Of a stretch of 64,000 nucleotides of DNA, positions 1 to 9,614 are shown in pieces. The position numbers were made by a program, and so were the translations under genes. Position 1 is the stretch's first letter; every line of letters starts with the position of its first letter. The notes under the pieces are model-generated. The model had not been told where the DNA came from. It saw only the letters and a program-made list of their open reading frames with translations, and ran no database searches. Source of the stretch: Trinickia diaoshuihuensis (GTDB lineage: Bacteria; Pseudomonadota; Gammaproteobacteria; Burkholderiales; Burkholderiaceae); NCBI RefSeq assembly GCF_003390925.1, contig NZ_QUBS01000027.1, positions 1-64,000 of the forward strand. Reading direction: 5' to 3'.

Positions 1-34
1 GATTGCCCGTGTGAAAGTAGGTAATCGTCAGGCT
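1..34 (+). rRNA. rrf: 5S ribosomal RNA, 3' end only (partial)
   Basis: The first bases match the 3' third of a betaproteobacterial 5S rRNA (GATTGCCCGTGTGAAAGTAG followed by GTAATCGTCAGGCT). The 5' part lies outside the window. The rRNA operon is transcribed rightwards and is closed by the terminator a few bases later. Confidence 0.85.
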
Positions 35-46
35 CCTCATGCTAAG

Positions 47-81
47 AACCCCCGTCAGCCACCGCGCTCTCGGGGGTTTTT
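47..81 (+). terminator. rRNA operon terminator
   Basis: AACCCCC (47-53) pairs with GGGGGTT (72-78) and runs into a T tract (77-81). The position directly after the 5S end fits the intrinsic terminator of the rRNA operon. Confidence 0.8.
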
Positions 82-178
82 GCTTTGGCACGCCGAAATC
101 TACGCTGCCATCGACATCTTCAGCGCCGCGGCTCAACGCGAACAGCCATCGCATCGATCGGTTCGCATACTTGACGTA

Positions 179-194
179 CTGTATATGCATACAG
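179..194 (+). promoter_or_regulatory. LexA (SOS) box upstream of radical SAM gene
   Basis: CTGTATATGCATACAG is a perfect 16-bp palindrome of the CTGT-N8-ACAG form bound by LexA in beta- and gammaproteobacteria. A TTGACG hexamer (171-176) lies just upstream, so a bound repressor would cover the promoter. It lies about 65 bp before the start codon of the gene at 261. Confidence 0.75.
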
Positions 195-260
195 TAAAAA
201 GGCATATACAGACTCAACACCGGAACCGAGACCAAGTGACCCATTTGGTCTGGATCGAAG

Positions 261-1376
261 ATGGACGACCGCGACGCCGAATTTCCTATCGCTCCCCCCG
301 CACCGCTAAAGGGACGGGGTGCTGTCACGAATTTGCAGGGACGATATGAGCGCGACGAGCGTGCCGCGTTTGACGACGGCTGGTCGCCCGACGGCGAAGA
401 AGACGTTCCGTCTCAGTTAAAGACACACGTCTTCGAAGAGCAGGCGCGCAGCATCCTAACGCGCAACGCCTCGCCCGACATCCCGTTCAGCGTGTCGCTC
501 AATCCGTACCGTGGTTGCGAACATGGCTGCATCTACTGCTTTGCTCGTCCAACGCACAGCTATCTCGGTTTATCGCCAGGGCTCGACTTCGAGAGCCGTA
601 TCTATGCCAAAGTCAACGCGCCGGAGCTGCTGCAACGCGAGTTGATGAAAAAGAGCTACGTGCCCGAGCCCATCGCGCTTGGCGTGAACACGGACGCCTA
701 TCAGCCGATCGAACGCGAATTACGCCTAACGCGACGCGTCATCGAGATATTGCATGATCACGAGCATCCGTTCGCCGCGATCACGAAATCGTCGCTTATC
801 GAGCGCGATATCGATCTGCTCGCGCCAATGGCCGAGCGCGGACAGGTGATGGCGGCCGTGACGATCACCACGCTCGACGCCGATATCGCGCGTACGTTGG
901 AGCCTAGGGCCGCGACGCCGGTGCGGCGGCTACGCACCATCCGCGCACTCGCGCAGGCGGGAATTCCGGTAGGCGTCAGTATTGCGCCGGTGATTCCGTT
1001 CGTTACCGAACCCGATTTCGAGCGCGTCTTGGAGGCCTGCGCGGAAGCAGGCGCCACGAGCGCAAGCTACATCGTTTTGCGCTTGCCCTGGGAGGTCGCG
1101 CCGCTCTTCAAGGATTGGTTGGCGGTTCATTTCCCACAGCGTGCGGAGCGGGTAATGGCCAGGGTGCGCGATATGCGCGGCGGCAAGGACTATGACGCTT
1201 CGTTTTCCCGGCGCATGAAAGGAGAGGGGGCCTGGGCCGACCTACTCAAGCAGCGATTCGAAAAAGCGGTCAAGCGGCTGGGGCTCAACGCGCGGCGACA
1301 CGGAATCCTCGATATGTCTCACTTCAAGAAGCCCGTGGCCTGCGCGCCGCAAAATCCTCAGTTGGATTTGTTTTGA
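261..1376 (+). CDS. PA0069-family radical SAM protein (SplB-like)
   Basis: This 371-residue protein carries the radical SAM cluster motif CEHGCIYC (Cys86, Cys90, Cys93), which would bind a 4Fe-4S cluster and S-adenosylmethionine. Its full length and the PYRGCEHGCIYCFARPTH core match the PA0069/Rv2578c family, distantly related to spore photoproduct lyase. The substrate is not established. The ATG at 261 has only a weak ribosome binding site, but no better in-frame start precedes the conserved region. The perfect LexA box at 179-194 suggests induction by DNA damage, which fits a nucleic-acid repair or modification role (inference). The gene stands alone between the rRNA operon and a convergent TM2 gene. 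Confidence 0.85.
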   Translation: MDDRDAEFPIAPPAPLKGRGAVTNLQGRYERDERAAFDDGWSPDGEEDVPSQLKTHVFEEQARSILTRNASPDIPFSVSLNPYRGCEHGCIYCFARPTHSYLGLSPGLDFESRIYAKVNAPELLQRELMKKSYVPEPIALGVNTDAYQPIERELRLTRRVIEILHDHEHPFAAITKSSLIERDIDLLAPMAERGQVMAAVTITTLDADIARTLEPRAATPVRRLRTIRALAQAGIPVGVSIAPVIPFVTEPDFERVLEACAEAGATSASYIVLRLPWEVAPLFKDWLAVHFPQRAERVMARVRDMRGGKDYDASFSRRMKGEGAWADLLKQRFEKAVKRLGLNARRHGILDMSHFKKPVACAPQNPQLDLF

Positions 1377-1396
1377 CCGGCGAATGCGGCTCCTGC

Positions 1397-1864
1397 TCAG
1401 TCGGATAGCGACGTGTTGATGCCGCCTTGCGATTCGAAATACGTCTGGAAGGTCACGGCGAGCCCCGCCATCAACCCAAGCGCGCCGATAAACAGCGAGA
1501 AGATCACGACGAAGACGACGCCCCAGCCCGAACGGCTGCGTCGCGTGAGCCCGGCATTGAATTGCGCATCCCATTTCTCGTCGGGACGCAATCCGTAGAC
1601 GATCGCTGCAAGGAACGCCGCCAGTAACGAACCCGCGCCGAGCACGGCCAGCACCCAGCCGGTCGAGGAGGTGCGGTGCGAGGCGACGAGCATCAGTACC
1701 CCCGGGATGCCGAGCGCCGTGCCGATCAGATGAGCCCAGCCGAACGCGTCGCGTCGACCATAGAGATAAAAGCGGTGGGCGCCTACGCTCCCGAGCAAGA
1801 ACGCGAGCAAGGCGGTCAGCGTTTTGGAGCGAAAACGGGCGGCTGAAGGTACGCGATTGGACAT
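1397..1864 (-). CDS. TM2 domain-containing membrane protein
   Basis: This 155-residue protein begins with a basic N-terminus and the TM2-type pattern FLLGSVGAHRFYLYGRRDAFGW, followed by further hydrophobic segments around residues 40-60, 75-92 and 112-138. TM2 proteins are small inner-membrane proteins with no defined biochemical role. The C-terminus (roughly 139-155) is polar. It is convergent with the radical SAM gene and divergent from the rpsP operon. Molecular function is unknown. Confidence 0.75.
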   Translation of the reverse strand: MSNRVPSAARFRSKTLTALLAFLLGSVGAHRFYLYGRRDAFGWAHLIGTALGIPGVLMLVASHRTSSTGWVLAVLGAGSLLAAFLAAIVYGLRPDEKWDAQFNAGLTRRSRSGWGVVFVVIFSLFIGALGLMAGLAVTFQTYFESQGGINTSLSD

Positions 1865-2025
1865 GGCCTGGAAGACGTAAGGCGGTGGTTCGTCGAGAAA
1901 AAAAAGGGCGCCACGGGGCCGCCCGAGCGCGCATTGTACGTCGCGCGTCTTCGCATTGGGCCCGGTTTCGACTGCCGCTCGGTTGCCGATATCTCACGCT
2001 GAAGCGGGGCTAAGCGGGTAAGTGT

Positions 2026-2054
2026 TTGTTATGGTTTCAGTTTCCCGCTATAAT
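2026..2054 (+). promoter_or_regulatory. sigma-70 promoter of rpsP operon
   Basis: TTGTTA (2026-2031) and a consensus TATAAT (2049-2054) are separated by exactly 17 bp. Transcription would start near 2061, about 40 nt before the rpsP start codon. Confidence 0.75.
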
Positions 2055-2100
2055 CGAGCGTTTCAGTGGTTCCGAACCCCCGGTTTTCAAGGATTACAGT

Positions 2101-2355
2101 ATGGTCATCATCCGCTTGGCACGTGGCGGCTCGAAGAAGCGCCCGTTCTACAACATCGTCGCCACCGATTCGCGTAACCGTCGCGACGGCCGTTTTATCG
2201 AGCGCGTCGGTTTCTACAACCCGGTCGCCACGAAGGGCGAATCGCTGCGCATCGCGCAAGATCGTCTGACGTACTGGCAAGGCGTTGGCGCACAACTGTC
2301 GCCCACGGTCGAGCGTCTCGTGAAGCAAGCGCAAAAGGCGCAGCCGGCTGCTTAA
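2101..2355 (+). CDS. rpsP: 30S ribosomal protein S16
   Basis: The 84-residue product starts [20 protein letters not shown] and matches bacterial S16 over its whole length. S16 binds 16S rRNA and is needed for assembly of the 30S body. An in-frame ATG exists further upstream, but it lies at or before the promoter -10 box, so 2101 is the correct start. It is the first gene of the rpsP-rimM-trmD-rplS operon, a conserved set that couples ribosomal proteins with 30S maturation and tRNA modification. Confidence 0.97.
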   Translation: MVIIRLARGGSKKRPFYNIVATDSRNRRDGRFIERVGFYNPVATKGESLRIAQDRLTYWQGVGAQLSPTVERLVKQAQKAQPAA

Positions 2356-2371
2356 GGTCGGTAAGGCCAAC

Positions 2372-3022
2372 ATGGCTTCCCGAGCGCCTGCGTCGTTTGG
2401 CGCGTTCGCGCGTAAGCCGGTCGAGCGCAATGCAGTACGTGCTGCCGCCGGTCCAACGCCGGGCATCGAGCTTGTCGGCGCACTGCCGGACGATGCGATC
2501 GAAGTCGGCGCTATTGTCGATGCCTACGGCCTCAAAGGCTGGGTAAAGGTCGCGCCGCATGCTAGCGCAACTCAAGGCGGCGATGCACTGACGAGCGCCA
2601 AGCGCTGGTGGCTCGTCAAAGGGCGCGAGATGAAATCGGCCCCCGTCGTCTCGGCGAAAACGCATAGCGACAGCGTCGTCGCGCAGTTGAACGGCGCCGG
2701 CGATCGCGATCAGGCGCTCGCGTTGCGCGGTTGGCGTGTGTATGTGCGCCGTAGCGATTTCCCGGCGCTTTCGGCCGACGAATTCTACTGGGTCGATCTG
2801 ATCGGCCTTGCGGTCGTGAACGAGGCGGGCGTCGCGCTCGGCTCCGTTGCGGACCTCATCGACAACGGCGCGCACGCGGTACTGCGCATCGAGTACCCGT
2901 CGCAGGGCAAGGACGGGCAGCCCGTCACCGGAGAGCGGTTGATTCCGTTCGTCGGCGTGTATGTGAAAACGGTGGATCAGGCGGCGAAGCGCATCGTCGT
3001 CGATTGGGAAGCCGATTACTGA
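2372..3022 (+). CDS. rimM: 16S rRNA-processing protein RimM
   Basis: RimM is a 30S maturation factor that binds S19 and acts in 16S rRNA processing. The 216-residue product has the N-terminal RimM fold ([16 protein letters not shown], about residues 45-60) and the C-terminal PRC-barrel (from [14 protein letters not shown]). The first 35 or so residues are an extension not needed for the fold, so a later start is possible, though no stronger in-frame site was seen. It sits 16 nt after rpsP and 26 nt before trmD in the same operon. Confidence 0.95.
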   Translation: MASRAPASFGAFARKPVERNAVRAAAGPTPGIELVGALPDDAIEVGAIVDAYGLKGWVKVAPHASATQGGDALTSAKRWWLVKGREMKSAPVVSAKTHSDSVVAQLNGAGDRDQALALRGWRVYVRRSDFPALSADEFYWVDLIGLAVVNEAGVALGSVADLIDNGAHAVLRIEYPSQGKDGQPVTGERLIPFVGVYVKTVDQAAKRIVVDWEADY

Positions 3023-3048
3023 GCATGGTCCACTTCAGGGAGCGCGCG

Positions 3049-3816
3049 ATGCAGTTCGATGTCGTCACGCTCTTTCCCGAGATGTTCCGCGCGATTACCG
3101 AGTGGGGCATCACGAGCCGAGCGGCGAAGCAAGGGCGGTTCGGCTTGAGAACGTGGAATCCGCGCGATTTCACGACCGACAACTACCGGACGGTCGATGA
3201 TCGGCCCTACGGCGGTGGTCCCGGCATGGTGATGCTCGCCAAGCCGCTCGAGGCAGCGATCGGTGCGGCGAAAGCCGCGCAAGCGGCCCTCGGCGTAAGC
3301 GGTACTCGCGTCGTGATGATGTCGCCTCAAGGCGCGCCGCTCGATCATGACCGTGTCATGCGCTTCGCAACCGAGCCTGGGCTCGTGTTGTTGTGCGGCC
3401 GGTATGAAGCGATCGATCAGCGCTTGATCGAACGCTGCGTGGACGAGGAGGTCAGTCTTGGCGACTTCGTCCTCTCGGGCGGTGAGTTACCGGCCATGGC
3501 GTTGATGGACGCGGTGGTCAGGCAGTTGCCGGGCGTGCTAGGCGATGCGCAATCCGCGGTGCAAGACAGTTTCGTCGACGGCTTGCTGGATTGTCCGCAT
3601 TACACGCGTCCCGAAGAATATGAAGGTATGCGCGTACCCGACGTCCTGCTTGGCGGTCACCACGCCGAAATCGAGCAGTGGCGCCGCAAGGAAGCGCTGA
3701 GAAATACCCTTGCCAAGCGGCCCGACTTGATCGCGCGCGCGAGGCGCAACAAGATGTTGAGCCGTGCCGACGAGGCATGGCTCGCTAGCCTTGCAAAAGC
3801 GGCACCGGAGTCCTGA
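3049..3816 (+). CDS. trmD: tRNA (guanine-N1)-methyltransferase TrmD
   Basis: TrmD methylates G37 of tRNAs with S-adenosylmethionine, preventing +1 frameshifting. The 255-residue protein begins [13 protein letters not shown], and AGGGAG 7-8 nt upstream favours this ATG over earlier in-frame starts. Knot-region signatures are present: [21 protein letters not shown] and [11 protein letters not shown], the SPOUT trefoil-knot SAM-binding loops. It is the third gene of the rpsP operon. Confidence 0.97.
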   Translation: MQFDVVTLFPEMFRAITEWGITSRAAKQGRFGLRTWNPRDFTTDNYRTVDDRPYGGGPGMVMLAKPLEAAIGAAKAAQAALGVSGTRVVMMSPQGAPLDHDRVMRFATEPGLVLLCGRYEAIDQRLIERCVDEEVSLGDFVLSGGELPAMALMDAVVRQLPGVLGDAQSAVQDSFVDGLLDCPHYTRPEEYEGMRVPDVLLGGHHAEIEQWRRKEALRNTLAKRPDLIARARRNKMLSRADEAWLASLAKAAPES

Positions 3817-3959
3817 AGGGCGCCGGTCCGTCAGCAAGGCAAAGGCGGCGCCACGCGAGTGGCGTCAGATGTGAACCCATCCTCTATCGGGGCCGTGCCA
3901 ATGAGCCCGTCAGGCTCAAGGCAGGCAGAACGCCGACAAGATGGCATAAGGAGTCAGTG

Positions 3960-4340
3960 ATGGATCTGATTGCAAAACTCGAGCAGGAAGAGATCGAGCG
4001 CGTGCTCGCCGGCAAGTCGATTCCCGAATTCGCCCCCGGCGATACGGTGATCGTCAACGTGAACGTGGTCGAAGGTAACCGCAAGCGCGTCCAGGCCTAT
4101 GAAGGCGTGGTGATCGCAAAGCGTAACCGTGGCCTGAACTCGTCGTTCATCGTCCGCAAGATTTCGTCGGGCGAAGGCGTCGAGCGTACGTTCCAAACGT
4201 ACTCGCCGCTGCTGGCCAGCATCGTCGTGAAGCGTCGCGGCGATGTGCGTCGCGCGAAGCTGTACTACCTGCGCGAGCGCTCGGGCAAGTCGGCACGTAT
4301 CAAGGAAAAGCTGGTCTTCAAGGACCGCGCTGCTTCCTAA
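3960..4340 (+). CDS. rplS: 50S ribosomal protein L19
   Basis: The product (126 residues, [14 protein letters not shown]) is L19, located at the 30S-50S interface. AAGGAG at 3948-3953 is 6 nt from this ATG, so it is preferred to the GTG three bases earlier. It ends the operon: a strong intrinsic terminator follows at 4361. The 143-nt gap after trmD is longer than the other gaps in the operon and may hold a leader, but I see no clear structure in it. Confidence 0.96.
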   Translation: MDLIAKLEQEEIERVLAGKSIPEFAPGDTVIVNVNVVEGNRKRVQAYEGVVIAKRNRGLNSSFIVRKISSGEGVERTFQTYSPLLASIVVKRRGDVRRAKLYYLRERSGKSARIKEKLVFKDRAAS

Positions 4341-4360
4341 GCGTGATTGCTGTAAGAAAA

Positions 4361-4386
4361 AGCACCCGCTCGGGTGCTTTTTTCTT
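4361..4386 (+). terminator. Terminator of rpsP-rimM-trmD-rplS operon
   Basis: AAGCACCCG (4361-4369) pairs perfectly with CGGGTGCTT (4372-4380), followed by a T-rich run (4379-4390). Confidence 0.92.
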
Positions 4387-4442
4387 TTTGGTTTGCGGCG
4401 TCACAATGTCGGATATCCCTCCATGACTTCACGAGCGTTACG

Positions 4443-5120
4443 TTGATCCGTCCCGTCTTCGAACCCGAAGTCCTACCCATCGAAAGCACCGGCGCCGATC
4501 TGCCCTGCGTGGCCGCCTATCGGCTGACGCCCGCCGGCTTGCGCGAGCGCTTCGCGCAACGTTTGGCTTGGTCGCCGGAGCCGTTCGAGCCGCGTGCGGA
4601 GCGCGGCGACCCGCGCGCCGCCGCCGTACTCGTGCCGCTCGTCGTTCGCGAAGCAGGGCTGTCGGTCTTGCTGACCCAGCGCGCGGACCATTTGAGCGAC
4701 CACGCGGGCCAAATTAGTTTTCCCGGCGGCCGCCGGGAGCCGTCGGATCCCGACGCCATCGCCACGGCGCTGCGCGAGGCGCAGGAGGAAGTCGCCCTGG
4801 CGCCCGAGCGAGTGGAAGTGCTGGGCGCGCTGCCCGATTATTTGACCGGAACGGGTTTTTGCGTCACGCCGGTCGTGGGGCTCGTGCACCCGCCGTTCAC
4901 AGTGAGCGCGGACACGCTCGAAGTGGCCGAAATCTTCGAGGTGCCACTGCCTTTTCTGATGAACCCGGCCAACCACGAAGTGCGGGTGCTGCGTTGGGAA
5001 GGGGGCGAGCGTCGCTTTTTTGCCATGCCTTATCCCCGTCCCGGGACCGGCGGCCAATATTTCATCTGGGGCGCAACTGCCGGCATGTTGCGCAATTTCT
5101 ATCGCTTTTTGGCCGCGTAG
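4443..5120 (+). CDS. CoA pyrophosphatase (Nudix hydrolase)
   Basis: The protein carries a Nudix box of the CoA-pyrophosphatase type: PGGRREPSDPD followed by REAQEEVAL. These enzymes split coenzyme A and its derivatives to phosphopantetheine and 3',5'-ADP with Mg2+ or Mn2+. The open frame extends back to 4374, but that ATG lies in the T tract of the rplS terminator. The first plausible start is TTG at 4443 (LIRPVFEPEV), giving 225 residues; the start is uncertain. The gene lies 119 bp before the CobD/CbiB-like gene on the same strand, a pairing I recall from other Burkholderiaceae. Confidence 0.82.
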   Translation: MIRPVFEPEVLPIESTGADLPCVAAYRLTPAGLRERFAQRLAWSPEPFEPRAERGDPRAAAVLVPLVVREAGLSVLLTQRADHLSDHAGQISFPGGRREPSDPDAIATALREAQEEVALAPERVEVLGALPDYLTGTGFCVTPVVGLVHPPFTVSADTLEVAEIFEVPLPFLMNPANHEVRVLRWEGGERRFFAMPYPRPGTGGQYFIWGATAGMLRNFYRFLAA

Positions 5121-5239
5121 CGAGACGTACGATCCGCGGCACGTCACTCGGCCGCGTCGACGGTACCGCATTCGGGTGCACCGCCCTGTGCTATCGTTAT
5201 GCGACATACGAACAAACTCGAATTGCCACGGTCCCTCGC

Positions 5240-6178
5240 ATGACCTTTTTCTCCGTATTGCTGGCCCTTGTCATCGAACAACTGCGCGCGCTCTCGCAGA
5301 GCAATCCGATCTTCGCGCTGCTGCAGTACCATGCGGAATCGGCCGCGCAAGGTTTCGATGCGGGCAAGAGAAAACACGGCATGCTCGCGTGGCTCGTCGT
5401 CGTGTTGCCGTGGACGCTGGCCGTCGGCGCCGTCTATTACATCCTTTATCGAATCAGTTTCGCGCTGGCGTTCCTTTGGAACGTCGTCATCGTTTATTTC
5501 ACGCTCGGTTTTCGGCAATTCAGCCATTACTTCACCGATATTCATCTCGCGCTCAATAACGACGACGTCCCCCGCGCGAGGGAAATCCTGGCCGAGTGGA
5601 CCGGTATGGACACCGTCGATATGCCCGTCGGTGAAATCGTCCGCCATACGTTGATCCACGCCGTCGTCGCCTCACATCGGCACGTCTTCGGGGTTTTCTT
5701 CTGGTTTCTCGTGCCGATCGGCCCCGCCGGCGCGGTGCTTTACCGTATTTCGGAATACTTGGCGCGTAGCTGGAGCCTATCGGTCGGCGAGCGCACGGCA
5801 GCCTTCGGCGGGTTCGCCCGCAATGCGTTTTTCGTCATCGACTGGGTGCCGGCCCGATTGACCGCGCTCGGATTCGCCATCGTCGGCAACTTCGAGGATG
5901 CAATCTACGCGTGGCGCAATCACGCGCGGCAATGGCCCGATGCGAACGACGGCGTATTGCTCTCCGCCGGCAGCGGCGCACTCGGCGCCCGCTTGGCGGG
6001 GCCGCTGGCCGAGCTGTCCAGCATCGAAACGCTCGGCTCGCCCGATGGCGCGCCGATGCCCGTCGGCGACGACTGCACCCCCCGCACGCTGCAATCGGCG
6101 GTGGGGCTCGTTTGGCGTGCCGTCATCCTATGGATGATTTTGCTGTTGATGCTGACGATCGCGGTCTGGGTCGGCTGA
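5240..6178 (+). CDS. CobD/CbiB family (AmpE-like) membrane protein
   Basis: This 312-residue protein starts MTFFSVLLALVIEQLRALSQ and has hydrophobic segments near residues 3-15, 55-75, 77-95, 150-175 and 290-310. The layout matches the CobD/CbiB family, which includes adenosylcobinamide-phosphate synthase and the E. coli signalling protein AmpE. No other cobalamin gene occurs nearby, so an AmpE-like role, not corrin synthesis, is more likely (inference). The start is set by the family pattern; a longer open frame upstream is antisense-like composition with no site. Confidence 0.75.
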   Translation: MTFFSVLLALVIEQLRALSQSNPIFALLQYHAESAAQGFDAGKRKHGMLAWLVVVLPWTLAVGAVYYILYRISFALAFLWNVVIVYFTLGFRQFSHYFTDIHLALNNDDVPRAREILAEWTGMDTVDMPVGEIVRHTLIHAVVASHRHVFGVFFWFLVPIGPAGAVLYRISEYLARSWSLSVGERTAAFGGFARNAFFVIDWVPARLTALGFAIVGNFEDAIYAWRNHARQWPDANDGVLLSAGSGALGARLAGPLAELSSIETLGSPDGAPMPVGDDCTPRTLQSAVGLVWRAVILWMILLLMLTIAVWVG

Positions 6179-6211
6179 CGCGTTGCGCGCAACCGTCTTC
6201 CAGTCAGCGGC

Positions 6212-6529
6212 CTAGTCCGCCTCGCGTAAAGTACCGCAGCGCCAACACGCCGTGAACTGAGGCTCCAGCGTTTCACCGCATGCATGACATTTCCAAGGAG
6301 GCGTCCCCGGCGCCGGGCCGCTTTGCGCGGTCGCCAGGACGCGCCGCGCCAGCGCTTCGTCGCGTTCGTCGACGAGCCACAGTTCCGGCGCGCATTGGTC
6401 AGCCGGAATTTCGCCGAGCGCGCCAGTGAGATACCGGTTGTGCAACTCGCACTCGATTCCGGCTGCGGCCAGCACGTTCACCCAATGTTGACCGATGACG
6501 GGATTCGGTGCATGGGTGAGCTTCAACAT
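6212..6529 (-). CDS. DUF2007 domain protein with C-terminal zinc ribbon
   Basis: This 105-residue protein has an N-terminal DUF2007 (putative signal transducer) region, MLKLTHAPNPVIGQHWVNVLAAAGIECELHN, and a C-terminal four-cysteine ribbon (CHACGE and CWRCG) that would bind zinc. The family resembles a PII-like small fold, but no function is established. It lies 56 bp downstream of rsgA on the same strand and may be cotranscribed with it. Confidence 0.75.
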   Translation of the reverse strand: MLKLTHAPNPVIGQHWVNVLAAAGIECELHNRYLTGALGEIPADQCAPELWLVDERDEALARRVLATAQSGPAPGTPPWKCHACGETLEPQFTACWRCGTLREAD

Positions 6530-6585
6530 AGGCGTGGATACCGCGTCGGGGGCATGGGTGGCGATCGGATCGTTCGATCGGGGTG

Positions 6586-7524
6586 CTATCTCACGACCTG
6601 GCTAGCCTCGTGTACGAGCTGTGCATACAACGCATGCCGCTCGCGCGCGATCCGCCCTTCGGCCAACGCTTCGAGAATCGCGCAGCCCGGTTCGTGCAGA
6701 TGATGGCAGTTATAGAAGCGGCAGTGCGCGAGCAGCGGACGAAACTCCGGAAAGGCGCGCTCGAGCCGGCCTTCGGTCAGGTGGTGCAATCCGAATTCTT
6801 GAAAGCCCGGCGAATCGATCAGCGCGCCGCCGTCCGGCAACGGGTAGAGCCGCGTGAAGGTAGTCGTGTGGCGGCCGCTGTTCAGTGCCGTTGAGATTTC
6901 TCTCGTGGCCACGTCGGCGTCGGGTACGATCAAGTTCACGAGCGTCGATTTGCCCATCCCCGATTGGCCGAGCAGCAGCGTGGCGTGGCCGTGCAATCGC
7001 TCATGCAAGATCGCGCGCGCTTCGTCGGGGCGTGCCTTGATCGACAACTCGAGCACGTCGTAGCCGAGCTCACGGTACGGTGCCAGCCGCTGGCGGGCGG
7101 CCGGTAGCGCATCGGTCACATCGGTTTTATTCAGAACGATGACCGGCGCCAGCTCGTTCGCCTCCGCGGCGACGAGCGCCCGCCCGAGCAAATCCTCGCT
7201 GAAATGCGGCTGCGTCGCCAGCACGATCAACAACTGATCGAGGTTGGCCGCGAAAAGCTTCGATTTGTATTGGTCCGAGCGGTACAGCAGATTGCGCCGC
7301 TCGCCGATCTCGACGATGACGCCCTGGTCGGCCGACGTCGGCTCGTAGACGACGCGATCGCCCACTGCGACCTCGCTTTTCTTGCCGCGCGGGAAACACT
7401 GCACGAGCGCGTGCGGTTCGTGTTCGGGGGCGACGAGGTAATGGCGTCCATGCGCCGCGATGACGAGCCCCTGCAAGCGCGCGGCACCGGCGCGCTTGGC
7501 GGGTTTGGCGGGACGCGAGCTCAT
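6586..7524 (-). CDS. rsgA: Ribosome small subunit-dependent GTPase A
   Basis: RsgA is a circularly permuted GTPase that checks late 30S assembly. The 312-residue protein shows an N-terminal OB-fold, then G motifs in permuted order: NKTD (G4), GQSGMGKST (G1/P-loop) and DSPG (G3). A C-terminal zinc knuckle follows (C-x4-C-x-H-x5-C in [14 protein letters not shown]). Its ATG overlaps the TGA of the upstream M48 protease gene (ATGA), which indicates translational coupling. Confidence 0.95.
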   Translation of the reverse strand: MSSRPAKPAKRAGAARLQGLVIAAHGRHYLVAPEHEPHALVQCFPRGKKSEVAVGDRVVYEPTSADQGVIVEIGERRNLLYRSDQYKSKLFAANLDQLLIVLATQPHFSEDLLGRALVAAEANELAPVIVLNKTDVTDALPAARQRLAPYRELGYDVLELSIKARPDEARAILHERLHGHATLLLGQSGMGKSTLVNLIVPDADVATREISTALNSGRHTTTFTRLYPLPDGGALIDSPGFQEFGLHHLTEGRLERAFPEFRPLLAHCRFYNCHHLHEPGCAILEALAEGRIARERHALYAQLVHEASQVVR

Positions 7525-8780
7525 GCGTGGCGCAGCAGCCGTTCGATCCGCTGCGATGCGGGCGGGTGCGAGTAATAGAAGGCCGTATAGAGGGGATCGG
7601 GCGTCAAGGTGGAAGCGTTGTCCTCGTACAGCTTGACGAGCGCGCTCACGAGTTGGTGCGCGTCGGTCTGGCTCGCCGCGAAGGCATCGGCTTCGAACTC
7701 ATGCTTGCGCGAGGTCAAGCTGCCGAGCGGCGTGACGAAGAACATGAAGACGGGCAAAGCCAAAAAGAACAGCACGAGTGCGAGCGCATCGTTGCTGCCG
7801 GTCATCGACGGGCGCACGCCAAGCCCCTCGTAGAACCATGTCCGCCCGCTGAGCCAGCCGAGCAAGGCAAGGAGCCCCAGCGTGATCGCGAACGTCACCA
7901 GCATTCGCTTGGTCACGTGGCGGCGCTTGAAGTGACCGAGTTCGTGCGCGAGTACCGCTTCGATTTCGCTGCCTGTAAGCCGTGCGAGCAGGGTGTCGAA
8001 GAAAACGATGCGCTTGCCGGCACCGAAGCCCGTGAAGTAGGCGTTACCGTGCGCGGAACGGCGGCTGCCGTCCATCACGAACAAGCCTTTGGCCGCGAAG
8101 CCGCAGCGTTTCATCAGCGCTTCGATGCGATGGGCGAGCGCTTGGTCGGCCAGCGGTTCGAACTTGTTGAACAGCGGCGCGATCAGCGTCGGATAGAGTA
8201 CCAGGACGAGCAGTTGGAAGCCGACGATGACGGCCCATGCCCACAGCCACCACAGGCCGCCGGCTCGGCCCATGAGCCACAAGACGACGAACAGCAACGG
8301 CAGCCCGAAAGCGGCGCCGAGCGCGGCACCCTTGGCGAGATCGGCGAAGAAAATCGCGCGCGTCATCCGGTTGAAGCCGAATCGTTCCTCGACCACGAAC
8401 TGCCGGTAATAGTCGAACGGCAGGTCGATCGCGCTGGTGATCACGACCACGGCCGCGACGAGCGCGATCTGGCCCGCATAACCTTCTCCGAGCCATCCGA
8501 CGATCGCGTGATGGAGCACTTGCACGCCGCCGAGCAGCGTGAGCCCGACGAGCACGGCCGCGCCGACGATGATCTCGAGCATCGACAAGCGCGTGCGAAC
8601 CACCGTGTAGTCGGCGGCGCGGCGGTGCGCCGCGAGCGGAATCGTGTCGGCGAACTGCGCGGGCACCGCGTCCTTGCGTGCCGCCACGAAGCGGATTTGT
8701 CGCGAGGCCAGCCACAATTTCGTGGCAACCATCGCGACCACCATGGCGGCGAACAGAACGGTGAAGTCGAGAGCGGGCAT
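7521..8780 (-). CDS. M48 family zinc metallopeptidase (Ste24/CAAX protease-like)
   Basis: This 419-residue integral membrane protease has several hydrophobic helices and the zinc-binding HELGH motif (in [15 protein letters not shown]). The residue set and the N-terminal transmembrane region match Ste24-type M48 peptidases, which cleave membrane-associated substrates; the bacterial substrate is not known. The start [10 protein letters not shown] at 8780 is preferred to longer in-frame extensions, which run into the divergent promoter region. It precedes rsgA with a 4-nt overlap and is divergent from orn. Confidence 0.88.
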   Translation of the reverse strand: MPALDFTVLFAAMVVAMVATKLWLASRQIRFVAARKDAVPAQFADTIPLAAHRRAADYTVVRTRLSMLEIIVGAAVLVGLTLLGGVQVLHHAIVGWLGEGYAGQIALVAAVVVITSAIDLPFDYYRQFVVEERFGFNRMTRAIFFADLAKGAALGAAFGLPLLFVVLWLMGRAGGLWWLWAWAVIVGFQLLVLVLYPTLIAPLFNKFEPLADQALAHRIEALMKRCGFAAKGLFVMDGSRRSAHGNAYFTGFGAGKRIVFFDTLLARLTGSEIEAVLAHELGHFKRRHVTKRMLVTFAITLGLLALLGWLSGRTWFYEGLGVRPSMTGSNDALALVLFFLALPVFMFFVTPLGSLTSRKHEFEADAFAASQTDAHQLVSALVKLYEDNASTLTPDPLYTAFYYSHPPASQRIERLLRHA

Positions 8781-8935
8781 CGGGAAGTCCAAGTTATCTA
8801 TGCGAGAATTATAAAGTTTCGCGAGTCCGGGCGAGCGTGCCCGGCCCCGCGCAGGGCGCGCATGCCTGCATTTTTCGCCGCTTGGCATTTGCCGCTCGTT
8901 TCGCTTCGTTTGGTATTTATCACCGGATTGCCCTC

Positions 8936-9544
8936 ATGACTGACTTACTTGAACCCGTCGGCGAGCCGACGCTCGCACGCAGCGAGATGAACCTCGTTTG
9001 GCTCGATATGGAAATGACGGGGCTCGAGCCCGACACCGATCGCATCATCGAGATCGCGGTCGTGGTGACGAACTCGACGCTCGAGAAGGTCGTCGAGGGC
9101 CCGGTGCTCGCGATCCATCAGAGCGACGAAACGCTCGACAAAATGGACGACTGGAACAAGAACACCCACGGCCGCTCGGGCCTCATCGACCGCGTGCGCG
9201 CGTCGACGGTTACCGAAGCGGACGCGACGGAACAGATTCGTGCCTTCCTCGGCAATTATGTGCCGCCCGGCAAATCGCCGATGTGCGGAAATTCGATATG
9301 TCAGGATCGCCGCTTCATGGCGCGCTGGATGCCCGAACTCGAGCGGTTCTTCCATTACCGCAATCTCGACGTGAGCACGCTCAAGGAGTTGTGCCGCCGC
9401 TGGCAGCCGGCCATCTACAAGGGGTTCCAAAAGCGCGCGATGCATACGGCGCTGGCCGACATCCACGAGTCGATCGACGAACTCAAGTACTACCGCCAGC
9501 ATTTCCTCGTTGCATCGAGCCCGGCAAGCGTCGGCGGCAACTGA
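8936..9544 (+). CDS. orn: Oligoribonuclease
   Basis: Orn degrades 2-5 nt RNAs, including pGpG from c-di-GMP turnover, to mononucleotides. The 202-residue product has the DEDDh exonuclease residues: [10 protein letters not shown] (DxE), the middle Asp in [17 protein letters not shown], and the C-terminal HTALADI (His and Asp). The start [11 protein letters not shown] is chosen by the family N-terminus; a longer in-frame extension is not supported. It is divergent from the M48 protease gene. The essential link to c-di-GMP is relevant to the biofilm-type locus further right. Confidence 0.95.
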   Translation: MTDLLEPVGEPTLARSEMNLVWLDMEMTGLEPDTDRIIEIAVVVTNSTLEKVVEGPVLAIHQSDETLDKMDDWNKNTHGRSGLIDRVRASTVTEADATEQIRAFLGNYVPPGKSPMCGNSICQDRRFMARWMPELERFFHYRNLDVSTLKELCRRWQPAIYKGFQKRAMHTALADIHESIDELKYYRQHFLVASSPASVGGN

Positions 9545-9614
9545 CCGGCTAACGGCTAACGGCCGACGGCTTCCCTTCACTTGGCGGGCCGCGCATCGCT
9601 CGCGCGAGCGCGGC

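Noticed and set aside
4374-5120. ATG at 4374 as the CoA pyrophosphatase start
   Set aside because: It lies in the loop and T tract of the rplS terminator, so translation would need a transcript through it; TTG at 4443 is preferred.
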